A stretch of DNA of 64,000 bases from positions 1 through 64,000 of the forward strand of contig NZ_NEHW01000001.1 of assembly GCF_002112505.1 (NCBI RefSeq), in the 5' to 3' direction. Made by a program: the position numbers and the translations under genes. Below the pieces are notes generated by a model that saw only the letters and a list, made by a program, of their open reading frames with translations, made no database searches and was not told the origin of the DNA. The stretch is from Pseudomonas sp. R28(2017) (GTDB lineage: Bacteria; Pseudomonadota; Gammaproteobacteria; Pseudomonadales; Pseudomonadaceae). Shown in pieces: positions 18,096-26,439 of the stretch. Positions within the stretch are counted from its first letter, which is position 1. Every line of letters starts with the position of its first letter.

Positions 18096-18728
18096 ATGGA
18101 TAGATTATTCGCTAGATTAGTAGAGAAAATCGGCCTACCAACCTGCCGACAAATCGTGCCGAATACCGTTATTGAGAAATACAAAGGAAAACTACCTCAT
18201 CAGCTTCTAGAACACTGGAGCCAATATGGATGGAGTGGATTCGGCAAAGGTATCTTTTGGTTGGTGAACCCCGCAGAGTACGAGTGCGTAGTCGACACCT
18301 GGCTAAACGGCACTGAGCACTCGAAGCGCGACAAATATCACCTCATGGCACGCAGTGCGTTCGGAGACATGTATTTCTGGGGCGAGAATACAGGCGCCTC
18401 ACTTAAAATAACCAGCATCCTGTCAAGTTATGTAACCCGAACATCAATTTATACCGGTGTAGACCTAGACAAAGGGTTCCCCGCTTTTCTTCTATCAATC
18501 AGCTTTGATTCCAACAACTACGGAGATATGTTCGACCCCGCTTATGAGAAGCTAGGCGCGCTTACCGCGGATGAAATGTACGGCTTCACCCCCGCCATCA
18601 TGTTGGGCGGATCAGGGTCGTTCAACCACCTTGGAAAGGTAAAATCAGTGGAACATCTAAGTTTTCTGGCACAACTTTCAGATCTTCGCCCCTATGTGTC
18701 GACAGGGGACTTTCCACTCGGGCATTAG
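18096..18728 (+). CDS. Tdi1-like immunity protein 1 (GAD-like/DUF1851)
   Basis: A 210-residue cytoplasmic protein directly behind the Ntox15 toxin gene. It contains IEKYKGKLPHQLLEHWSQYG and LMARSAFGDMYFWGENTGAS, the pattern of GAD-like plus DUF1851 proteins; Agrobacterium Tdi1, the immunity protein of the Tde1 DNase, has the same composition. By position it is the likely cognate antidote. It is AT-richer than the surrounding chromosome, like the toxin's C-terminal domain. Confidence 0.8.
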   Translation: MDRLFARLVEKIGLPTCRQIVPNTVIEKYKGKLPHQLLEHWSQYGWSGFGKGIFWLVNPAEYECVVDTWLNGTEHSKRDKYHLMARSAFGDMYFWGENTGASLKITSILSSYVTRTSIYTGVDLDKGFPAFLLSISFDSNNYGDMFDPAYEKLGALTADEMYGFTPAIMLGGSGSFNHLGKVKSVEHLSFLAQLSDLRPYVSTGDFPLGH

Positions 18729-18758
18729 CCATTACCGACATATACCGGAGGTCATTAC

Positions 18759-19376
18759 ATGGATGAAGCATTTTCTGTTTTTATTGAAGATGTCGGTGAG
18801 CCTACGCACAGGCAGGAGGTACCCGCTTCAACTATAGAGCGCTATAAGGGGAAGCTACCGGATAAACTTCTGCAGTATTGGATGGAGCATGGATGGTGCG
18901 GGTACGGCGATGGAATGTTTTGGATCGTAAATCCTCAAGAGTACGAGGGCGTGGTCGCCTCTATGCTCGATAGTGCAAATCTGGAAACATACGACAGGTT
19001 TCATCTCATCGCCCGTGGAGCCTTTGGTGACCTTTATCTCTTTGGTGAGAAAACCGGATTTTCACTGAAAATTGCACCACATATAGGTCGATATATTGGC
19101 AGAAAAAGCGAAGTAACGGCATCCGACATGGACAGACTCGTGCAGAACTTCTTCGCCTGTAGAGATCTAGATTCAAATGATTTTGACGGCATGTTTGAAC
19201 CCGCTAAAAAAAACCTCGGCACACTTGGCCCGGACGAGATGTACGGATTTGTTCCAGCCTTGGTATTTGGCGGCTCCATTCGGCTCGATAATATTCAAAG
19301 GCTGAAAGCCATTGAGCACTTGGTACTGCTGTCTCAGCTTTGCACAATCGAGCCCTATAGCTTTTCTGATTTTTGA
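18759..19376 (+). CDS. Tdi1-like immunity protein 2 (GAD-like/DUF1851)
   Basis: A 205-residue paralogue of the previous gene, starting 30 bp after it with an AGGTCATTAC leader. Shared landmarks are IERYKGKLPDKLLQYWMEHG, FWIVNPQEYEGVV, HLIARGAFGDLYLFGEKTGF and LGPDEMYGFVPALVFGGSIR. It is moderately AT-rich. It may protect against a related toxin variant carried by other strains. Function is inferred from family and position. Confidence 0.78.
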   Translation: MDEAFSVFIEDVGEPTHRQEVPASTIERYKGKLPDKLLQYWMEHGWCGYGDGMFWIVNPQEYEGVVASMLDSANLETYDRFHLIARGAFGDLYLFGEKTGFSLKIAPHIGRYIGRKSEVTASDMDRLVQNFFACRDLDSNDFDGMFEPAKKNLGTLGPDEMYGFVPALVFGGSIRLDNIQRLKAIEHLVLLSQLCTIEPYSFSDF

Positions 19377-19411
19377 AGCCCTTACCCAACAGTAATAAAA
19401 GGATCTAAAAA

Positions 19412-20035
19412 ATGAACGTACTCTTCTCCATCTTCCTCGAAACCTTCAGCGACCCCATCGGCCACCAGCCCGTCCCGACTGCTTCTCTGGACCACTACCA
19501 AGGCAAACTCCCAAACCAACTCCTGACCTATTGGAAAGACCACGGCTGGTGCGGCTACGGCGGTGGCCTGTTCTGGATGGTCAACCCGCAGGAATACGAA
19601 GATGTCGTGGCTTACTGGCTCGCCGGCACTCACTTCGAAACCCAGGACACCTACCACCTCATCGCGCGCAGCGCTTTCGGCGAGCTGTATCTCTGGGGCG
19701 AAGAAACCGGCTCAGTCCTGACCATCACTGCCTACGCATCCCAATACATCGATGGCGCTTGCAGCTCGACCGACGAAGAGCGTGACGCGAAGATCCAAGG
19801 GCTGCTCATGTGGGTCATGACTGAAGGGATCGACCTGGACCTGTTCGAATCGGCCAGGGAAACACTGGGGACGTTGGCGCCAGACGAGATGTATGGCTTC
19901 GTACCGGCATTGATGCTGGGCGGGCCTGCAAGCCTGGCCAATCTCCAGCGGCTCAAGGCCGACGTGCACCTGATTCTGCTTTCCCAGCTGAGCGATCTGG
20001 AACCTTATGCATTCGATGATGAAGAAGATGAATAA
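19412..20035 (+). CDS. Tdi1-like immunity protein 3 (GAD-like/DUF1851)
   Basis: A 207-residue third paralogue with LDHYQGKLPNQLLTYWKDHG, GLFWMVNPQEYEDVVAYWLA and LAPDEMYGFVPALMLGGPAS, ending in an acidic tail (DDEEDE). Unlike the other two it has GC-rich codon use close to host genes, which suggests longer residence or a different donor. It is followed, tail to tail, by the MocA-like gene 9 bp away. Confidence 0.78.
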   Translation: MNVLFSIFLETFSDPIGHQPVPTASLDHYQGKLPNQLLTYWKDHGWCGYGGGLFWMVNPQEYEDVVAYWLAGTHFETQDTYHLIARSAFGELYLWGEETGSVLTITAYASQYIDGACSSTDEERDAKIQGLLMWVMTEGIDLDLFESARETLGTLAPDEMYGFVPALMLGGPASLANLQRLKADVHLILLSQLSDLEPYAFDDEEDE

Positions 20036-20044
20036 GGCCGACGC

Positions 20045-20611
20045 TCATTGGCGCAGTGCATCGGGCGTATCGACATCGCGCAGCACACCGGCATCCTCGA
20101 CTGCCAGCCTGACGCAACTGCCCGGATGGGCCCTGACCACCGAACGCGCCCCTTCATCGCCCGTCAGCCGCGCTAGCGCTGGCCAGAAATCACGCCCGAA
20201 CACTACCGGATGGCCCTGCTGCCCGGAATGACAAGGCATGACTATCGTTGACCCACTGGCCTCGCGTGCAAGCAAACCAAGGGTCCCGAGTTCCACCCAG
20301 GGCATGTCCCCCAGCAGAATCGCCACCGCCTGCGCCTTGCTATCGACCAGCGAAGCAGCGCCCGCCGCCAGGCTATGGCCCAAACCCTGCGTGTAATCCG
20401 CGCTGGCGATGACCCGGCATGCCGATGGCAACCCCAGTTCCTCGCCCCGCTCGCCGTCACGCAACACCACCCGCACGTCATCGAACACCGCGCAGGCACG
20501 TTCGACACTGTGCGCCAGCAAGCTGCGACCATCGGCCATCAGCGCCCGCCGCTTGTCAGCGCCGAAACGCACGCTGCTGCCTGCCGCCAATACCAGCGCC
20601 ACCACACTCAC
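20045..20611 (-). CDS. MocA/MobA-like molybdenum cofactor nucleotidyltransferase
   Basis: A 188-residue nucleotidyltransferase of the MocA group (CTP:molybdopterin cytidylyltransferase type), which adds the nucleotide to the cofactor used by xanthine-oxidase-family enzymes. The N-terminal VVALVLAAGSSVRFGADKRR motif and LLGDMPWVELGTLGLL metal-binding region are visible, plus the PCHSGQQGHPVVFGRDFWPA substrate loop. The start is GTG at 20611, overlapping the xdhC stop as GTGA, so translation is probably coupled. Its place behind a molybdenum hydroxylase operon supports the role. Confidence 0.85.
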   Translation of the reverse strand: MSVVALVLAAGSSVRFGADKRRALMADGRSLLAHSVERACAVFDDVRVVLRDGERGEELGLPSACRVIASADYTQGLGHSLAAGAASLVDSKAQAVAILLGDMPWVELGTLGLLAREASGSTIVMPCHSGQQGHPVVFGRDFWPALARLTGDEGARSVVRAHPGSCVRLAVEDAGVLRDVDTPDALRQ

Positions 20612-21579
20612 AGCGCTGCCCGCCCGATTCCGTTGCGCAAGCGCAGGATATCGGCAAGCACTGCCAGGGCAATCTCGGCCGGGGTCTTGCTGCCCAGGTT
20701 GAGGCCGATCGGCGCGTGGATGCGCGCCAGCTCGTCGTAGCCCAGGCCGCCGATGCGGTGCAAGCGTTCGCGACGCTTGTCGGAGGTGGCCTTCGAGCCC
20801 ATCACGCCGATGTAGAACGCTTCGGTACGTACCGCTTCAAGCATGGCCAGGTCATCGATTTTCGGATCATGGGTCAATGCAACCACTGCTGTGTCGGCAT
20901 GGCAACCGCCATTGGCGATGAACTCCGACGGCAGCTCACGGCGCACTTCGATGCCGTCCAGCACCACGCCCTCGAGCACCTCGTCACGCGGGTCGCAGAG
21001 AATGACTTCAAAGCCCATCCCTTTACCGAACTCGGCACAGAAGTGCGCGACGCTGGAGTAACCGGCGAGCAACAGGCGCTGGGCAGCACCGACACGCAAG
21101 CGCACGCAGCCGCTTGCACGCTCCACGCGCGGGCCCTGGGCGTGGTCGTCGCTGAGCCGGCGATCGCCTTGCGGCACAGTCACTTCGCGCAGCAGCCGGC
21201 GCTGGCCGCGCAGTGCGCCTTCCAGCTCACGCAGGTGGGCCTGCACTGCGCAGTCGGCCGGCAGGTTTTCCACCAGCACCTCGAGCACACCGCCGCAGGG
21301 CAGACGAATGCTCGAACGCGTATCGCTGCCATCACCGTAACGCACGATGGCGATCGGCTCGGGGAATTCACCCCGTGCCACACGTTCGAGGAAGTCATCT
21401 TCGACGCAGCCGCCCGACAGCGACCCCAGCCACTGGCCGCTGGCGTTGACCGCCAGCAGCGAGCCCGGCGCACGAGGCGCCGAGCCGTAGGTGGCGAGCA
21501 CCGTGCACAACCACACCCGCTGGCCGCTGCACGACCACTGCAAGGCCTGGCTGATTACCTGAAGATCGAGATGCTGCAC
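20608..21579 (-). CDS. XdhC/CoxI-family molybdenum hydroxylase maturation protein
   Basis: A 323-residue protein that binds molybdenum cofactor and inserts its sulfurated form into xanthine-oxidase-type enzymes. The N-terminal XdhC/CoxI segment shows TYGSAPRAPGSLLAVNASGQ and GSLSGGCVEDDF; the C-terminal Rossmann domain includes THDPKIDDLAMLEAV and YIGVMGSKATSDKRRERLHR. It starts with GTG at 21579, 3 bp after the cytochrome stop, and overlaps the MocA-like gene. It is the dedicated chaperone for the hydroxylase encoded just upstream. Confidence 0.88.
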   Translation of the reverse strand: MQHLDLQVISQALQWSCSGQRVWLCTVLATYGSAPRAPGSLLAVNASGQWLGSLSGGCVEDDFLERVARGEFPEPIAIVRYGDGSDTRSSIRLPCGGVLEVLVENLPADCAVQAHLRELEGALRGQRRLLREVTVPQGDRRLSDDHAQGPRVERASGCVRLRVGAAQRLLLAGYSSVAHFCAEFGKGMGFEVILCDPRDEVLEGVVLDGIEVRRELPSEFIANGGCHADTAVVALTHDPKIDDLAMLEAVRTEAFYIGVMGSKATSDKRRERLHRIGGLGYDELARIHAPIGLNLGSKTPAEIALAVLADILRLRNGIGRAAL

Positions 21580-21582
21580 GGT

Positions 21583-22794
21583 TTATTCCGCCTTCAGCTC
21601 GGCGAGCTGCTGTACGGTCAGGTCGCCGGGCAGTCCACCCCAGGCCTGGCGCAGGTAGTTGACCATGTCGGTCACTTGCTGGTCGTCGAGCTTGTCGGCG
21701 AAGCCCGGCATCGGCTGCATGCGCTCGAAGCCGGTGAACTGCTGTTCACGGATGCCGTCGAGAATCGCCTTGGCCAGGTTGCGTGAGTCATCCTGGCGCA
21801 ACACGGTATTGCCCTGCATGGCCACGGCAATGTGCGGCTTGCCCTCACCGTCCACACCGTGGCAGCCGGCGCAGACGTTCAGGTACTGCTGGCGGCCACG
21901 CTTGGCGCTCTCGGTAAGCTGCTCCAGGGGCACCGCCTCGATCACCTTGGCCTTTGGCGGCTGGTCACCCAGCAGGTACGTGGCCATGGCTGCCAGGTCA
22001 GCGTCTTCAAGATGCTGGGTGCTGTGGTGCACCACCGGGAACATCTCGTTGAACATGCTGCCCTGGGCGCTGATGCCGTGCTTGAGGAAGGTGGTCAGGT
22101 CAGGCTGGGTCCAGCCACGGTCGGCCAGGTCCTGGGCCAGCAGGCTCGGCGCCAGGTAGCCGGCCAGCAGGCCACCGGTCAGGCGCTTGTCCTGTTGCAG
22201 TGCACCGATCGGGTTGCGCGGCGTATGGCACTCGCCACAGTGGCCCATGACCTCGACCATGTATTGCCCACGCTGCCAGGCCGGGCTCTTGCCTTCGGTT
22301 GGCTGCAACTGCACGCTCTTGCCGTACAGCATGTTCCAGCCAGTCAGGCCCAGGCGCACGTTGAACGGGAAACTCAGTTTGGTTTCCGGCGCCGGGCGGT
22401 TGATCGGCGCGATGGTCATCAGGTAGGCCAGGATCGCGTCCGAGTCTTCCCGCTTGATCAGGTGGTACGAGGTGTAGGGCATGGCCGGATAGAGATTGGC
22501 GCCATCCTTGCGCTTGCCCTCGGTCACGGCAGCGAAGAACTCGTCGGCCGTGTAGCTGCCAATGCCGTACTGTTTGTCCGGGGTGATGTTGCTGCCGTAG
22601 ATGGTGCCGAACGGCGAATGGATCGGCAGGCCACCGGCGAACGGCGCGCCGCCTTCGGCCGTGTGGCAGGCCATGCAGTCGGCCGCACGGGCCAGGTATT
22701 CACCCCGCTTGACCTGCGCCTCGTCGGCCGCCAGTGCCTGCGATACGACGGTAAGGCCCAGGGCCAGCGCGAGTGTGCTGCGAACGAACCCCAT
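21583..22794 (-). CDS. Triheme cytochrome c subunit of the molybdenum hydroxylase
   Basis: A 403-residue periplasmic cytochrome with a Sec signal peptide (ALALGLTVVSQALAADE) and three heme c motifs, CMACH, CGECH and CAGCH. It resembles the cytochrome subunit of membrane alcohol/aldehyde dehydrogenases and takes electrons from the iron-sulfur subunit to the respiratory chain. AAGGAGG lies 7 nt before the ATG at 22794; a TTG two codons earlier is a worse fit. It follows the 2Fe-2S gene with 2 bp between stop and start. Confidence 0.88.
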   Translation of the reverse strand: MGFVRSTLALALGLTVVSQALAADEAQVKRGEYLARAADCMACHTAEGGAPFAGGLPIHSPFGTIYGSNITPDKQYGIGSYTADEFFAAVTEGKRKDGANLYPAMPYTSYHLIKREDSDAILAYLMTIAPINRPAPETKLSFPFNVRLGLTGWNMLYGKSVQLQPTEGKSPAWQRGQYMVEVMGHCGECHTPRNPIGALQQDKRLTGGLLAGYLAPSLLAQDLADRGWTQPDLTTFLKHGISAQGSMFNEMFPVVHHSTQHLEDADLAAMATYLLGDQPPKAKVIEAVPLEQLTESAKRGRQQYLNVCAGCHGVDGEGKPHIAVAMQGNTVLRQDDSRNLAKAILDGIREQQFTGFERMQPMPGFADKLDDQQVTDMVNYLRQAWGGLPGDLTVQQLAELKAE

Positions 22795-22796
22795 GC

Positions 22797-23333
22797 TCAA
22801 CCCTCCTTGACCAGGCCGAGGTCATTGAGCACCGTGCGGGTGGCGTCGTAGTAACGCACGTACCCGGTGCAGCGGCAGATGTGGTGGCCGAGGCTGGCCT
22901 CGATGCGGTCTTCCACTTCGCTCTTCTTCAACGGCTGGCGCTGGGCGGTTTCCACCAGCACCGTGGCGGCGTTGACGAAGCCCGGCGCGCAATAGCTGCA
23001 CTGGAAGGCGAACAGGTCGACGAACTTCTGCTGGATCGGGTTCAGCGTCAGGTTGCCAGCCTCGTCCTGTTTGGCATGGCCCTCGATGGTACGGACCTTC
23101 TTGCCCTCGAAGTAATGCGCGCCGGTGATGCAGGTGCGCACTTCCTCGCTGGTGCCATCGGGGTTGTCGACGATCACCACGCAGGCGTGGCAGATGCCCT
23201 GGCCGCAGCCCAGGCGGGAACCGGTGAGGTTCTGGTGTTCGTGCAGGTAGTCGATCATCGCCAGGTCATCAGGGACCTCGACCGGGCCGACCGGTTGACC
23301 GTTGAGGGTCAGTTGCAGTGGACGGTTAGCCAT
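22797..23333 (-). CDS. 2Fe-2S subunit of isoquinoline 1-oxidoreductase-type hydroxylase
   Basis: A 178-residue small subunit with two [2Fe-2S] clusters: the plant-ferredoxin type in SRLGCGQGICHACVV and the helical type in FQCSYCAPG...GHHICRCTGYVR. It shuttles electrons from the molybdenum site to the cytochrome. The ATG at 23333 overlaps the large-subunit stop by 8 bases. IorA/NicA-type proteins have this composition; this one has a short insert with conserved EVRTCITGAHYFEGKKVRTI. Confidence 0.9.
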   Translation of the reverse strand: MANRPLQLTLNGQPVGPVEVPDDLAMIDYLHEHQNLTGSRLGCGQGICHACVVIVDNPDGTSEEVRTCITGAHYFEGKKVRTIEGHAKQDEAGNLTLNPIQQKFVDLFAFQCSYCAPGFVNAATVLVETAQRQPLKKSEVEDRIEASLGHHICRCTGYVRYYDATRTVLNDLGLVKEG

Positions 23334-26157
23334 TGAGGGCCTCCTTGATACGGGCTGGAGTGATGGGGAGATCGCGCACGCGCTTGCCAATGGCATGTGC
23401 CACGGCGTTGCCGATTGCACCGACGACTGGGATCATCACCACTTCGGCGATGCCCTTGGACGGGTCGGTCGGTGACAGCGGTGGGAGGATTTCGCTGGTC
23501 TGCTTCCACACCGCCACATCGCGCGCATGGGGCAGGCGGTAGCGGTTGAAGTTCCAGTCGCCCTCCCCGGGCCCACCCTCGTGCAACGGCATTTCTTCGG
23601 TCAGCGCATGGCCGATGCCCATGGCGATACCGCCTTCGAGCTGGCCCTTGACCAGTTCCGGCACCAGCACGCGACCACACTCGACCCAGCTGTGATGGTT
23701 GAGCACCTGCACTTCATGTGTGCCCTTGTTGACCTTGACCTCGACAATGGTCGCCACCGGGCTGTAGTAGGTGACCATGGCGTTGTTCAGCTGGGTATCC
23801 GGGTACGCGGCGTTCTGCCGGTCGAGCAGGTGGTAGCCATGGCTGCTCATCTGCGCTTTCTTGGCATTCACCGCGCCGTCGCCGTACTTCACCGCCACGG
23901 CATCGAGCGGGAAGCGTTCGCGCACGCCGTCGATGACGAAGTCGGCCTCGGCCCAGCTCCAGCGGTTGAAGCCGTGCACGCTGACACCGGTGACCAGGCC
24001 CATCTCGTGAGCCTTCTGCGCCAGCTGGGCGAACGGGATCGGCGCCAGGCCGTTGCCGGTCAGCTCGCCGTTGACCCACACCGCGTTTTCACGGCGCACC
24101 ACCAGCGGGTTGGCCTGGCCGCCATGCGGGCCTTGGCTCCAGAGGGCCATGGCCGCTGGCCACAGGCCGTGGTTGAACAGCACGCGAGCCGCTTCACGGG
24201 TAGCGTGGCTGAAGTAGAACGCCGAGTTGGTCGCCGACGACGGCGAAGCCAGCTTGCCGACCCAGCGCGGGTTGCGCAGCGCGGCGTCCTGTTCAGGCTG
24301 GCTGATCAGGTATGGGTTGCCGCTGGTGGTCAGCTGCAACTCCGGCCATTCGGTGACCGCCGTCTTCACCTCGTCGGCCGAGCGGCCGAGGAAGTCGCTG
24401 ACCACCAGCGCCTGGGACGTCGACATGCCAGTGCCCAGCTCGGTGCCGATGTGGCGCAGGCTGATGCGGCCATCGGCGCTGAACTCGATGCTGGCCATCG
24501 GCGCCTCGGAGCCGGTGCCGAAGTCCTTCTGGCAGATGGCGAAGCCGACGCCGTACCAGTGGTCAGGGTCCTTGGCGTCCATCTGTTGCTTGCGTGCGTC
24601 GCGGTTGCGCCACCACTCATGCACGGCCGCCTTGTCGAGGATCTCGTAAAGGCGCAGGGCACCGGCCGGGACCGCACCCTGGGTGTTCTTCATGCCCGAC
24701 TTCAGGGCGTTGGCGCGGCGCAGGTCGATGGCGTCGACGCCCAGGCGACCGGCAATTTCATCCACCATCATCTCGGTGGCTGCCATGGTCTGCAGGGTGC
24801 CATAACCGCGCATGGAACCCGCCTCGACACCGCGGGAGAAGTAGGCGGTCACCGACAGGTCGTTCTGCGGCATGTAGTAGATCGACTGCGCCGCGGTGGC
24901 ACCCACTGCGGCCACCGACGGGCTGTAGTTGATGCGCCCGCCACCGTCGCAGCTCATGTCGGCGCGGAAGATCTTGAAGCGGTTGTCTTTCTTGTCCACG
25001 GCCAGCTGGTAGCGGATGTCGAAGGCATGACGCTTGATACCGCTCTGGAACTGCTCGTAGCGGTCGTTGGCCAGGCGCACCGGCACACCCTCGCCATACA
25101 GCGCGGCCACGGCGGCGTAGAAGACGAAGATGTTGTTGTCTTTGGAACCGTAACCCACGGTGTAGCCCGGGTGCATGTTCAGCGTGTTCAGGGCGAAGCG
25201 CGACGGCTTGATCATGTGCACGCATTCCTGGGCCGCTTCGAACGGGCACTGGGTCGCGACCACGAAGTGCAGCGTGCCGGTCGCCGGGTCGTACCAGCCG
25301 TTGCCGTTGTCCGGTTCCAGCGCGGCGGGCTCGATCGACGGCGTCTTGTAGCGCTCGTCGAACACCAGCCAGTCCTCGGGCGGGTTGTCCAGTTGCTCGC
25401 CCATGCGCTTGGCGTAGAACAGGCCCTGCTCGGTCAGGTCGCCGTGCTGGTTGGGCTGCTTCGACCACACCGGTTTGCGGTTGAGGATGGTGGGGAACAG
25501 CATGGAGTTCTTCAGGCTGGAGAACTCATCGTCGTCGAACGGCGTGGCGCCGCCCACACGCACGAAGCGGAAGCTGCCATAGGGGTCGCGCTGGTACAGC
25601 GGGGCCTGGGCGCCGTAGGTGATCGCCTTGTCGTTGAACTGCAGCTTGCGCTTGGCCTGGCGGAAGCGCTCGAAGTCGTGCCAGATCAGGATCGCCACCG
25701 GGTGGCCGATGAACATCGGCACCTGGCCGGGCGGCAGCAGCGGGTCGGGCGAATGGGCCTCGGGCCAGGCGATGCCGTCCTTGGCCAGGTCGGCGGCGGT
25801 GACGATACGGTCCGGCTGCAAGTCGGCGCCAAGCAGGCTGAGGTCATGGCCGGTGTAGATGCGGTCGACCTTGGTCGCCTTGAGCAGCAACGCGTGGCCT
25901 TGCTGGGCCGGCCAGCCCGGCATGTCCTTGGCGCGGATGTCGCGGGCGAAGACCTTGTTGCCACAGACCTTGGACAGTGCGTCGTTGCGAAAACGCGCCT
26001 TGCCGTCATGGTTCATCCACTTTTGCGGCGAGGTGGTGACGCGCTCTTCCATCAGGGCGGCAAATGCCTGGCTGCCAAGGGGCGCCATGGTCACGCCGAC
26101 ACCAGCGATCAGGCCGCCTTGCAAGAAGGCGCGCCGGGAAATATCACGGTTGGACAT
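23326..26157 (-). CDS. Molybdopterin-binding subunit of isoquinoline 1-oxidoreductase-type hydroxylase
   Basis: A 943-residue large subunit of the xanthine-oxidase family. It begins with a twin-arginine signal (ISRRAFLQGGLIAGVGVTMA), so the folded enzyme is exported to the periplasm. Molybdopterin-binding landmarks include RGVEAGSMRGYGTLQTMAAT, GSEAPMASIEFSADGRISLR and VEGGIAMGIGHALTEEMPL (EGGIAMG region). The group oxidises aldehydes or N-heterocycles such as isoquinoline or nicotinate; the substrate cannot be read here. It is the first gene of the operon with the 2Fe-2S, cytochrome, XdhC and MocA genes. The 282 bp upstream, shared with dsbD, show no clear operator. Confidence 0.9.
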   Translation of the reverse strand: MSNRDISRRAFLQGGLIAGVGVTMAPLGSQAFAALMEERVTTSPQKWMNHDGKARFRNDALSKVCGNKVFARDIRAKDMPGWPAQQGHALLLKATKVDRIYTGHDLSLLGADLQPDRIVTAADLAKDGIAWPEAHSPDPLLPPGQVPMFIGHPVAILIWHDFERFRQAKRKLQFNDKAITYGAQAPLYQRDPYGSFRFVRVGGATPFDDDEFSSLKNSMLFPTILNRKPVWSKQPNQHGDLTEQGLFYAKRMGEQLDNPPEDWLVFDERYKTPSIEPAALEPDNGNGWYDPATGTLHFVVATQCPFEAAQECVHMIKPSRFALNTLNMHPGYTVGYGSKDNNIFVFYAAVAALYGEGVPVRLANDRYEQFQSGIKRHAFDIRYQLAVDKKDNRFKIFRADMSCDGGGRINYSPSVAAVGATAAQSIYYMPQNDLSVTAYFSRGVEAGSMRGYGTLQTMAATEMMVDEIAGRLGVDAIDLRRANALKSGMKNTQGAVPAGALRLYEILDKAAVHEWWRNRDARKQQMDAKDPDHWYGVGFAICQKDFGTGSEAPMASIEFSADGRISLRHIGTELGTGMSTSQALVVSDFLGRSADEVKTAVTEWPELQLTTSGNPYLISQPEQDAALRNPRWVGKLASPSSATNSAFYFSHATREAARVLFNHGLWPAAMALWSQGPHGGQANPLVVRRENAVWVNGELTGNGLAPIPFAQLAQKAHEMGLVTGVSVHGFNRWSWAEADFVIDGVRERFPLDAVAVKYGDGAVNAKKAQMSSHGYHLLDRQNAAYPDTQLNNAMVTYYSPVATIVEVKVNKGTHEVQVLNHHSWVECGRVLVPELVKGQLEGGIAMGIGHALTEEMPLHEGGPGEGDWNFNRYRLPHARDVAVWKQTSEILPPLSPTDPSKGIAEVVMIPVVGAIGNAVAHAIGKRVRDLPITPARIKEALNG

Positions 26158-26439
26158 GCTTGATCCTCTGGGCAGAAGAGTATCTGCCCATCTTTTTCTG
26201 ATTCTTGTGCGGGGGACTCGGAAGGGTGAGAACCTTGTCGCGCGAGTCAGGAAAAACTGACTTCTGCGTCAACTTTACAACAAGAATATGGGCATAAGCA
26301 AAGTCAAGCCGACAATATGTCGCGGTGTTTCGAAGGCCGACACGCGGCAGCGCAGCAACAGCGTTGGCAGGAACGGTTAACCTTGGGTTAATCAACCCCA
26401 GCCAGCATGGCCACCATTCCGTACTGCCAAGGCGAAGAC

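Noticed and set aside
23527..26163. 878-residue open frame antisense to the hydrolase large subunit
   Set aside because: Shadow of a confidently identified gene; low-complexity composition.
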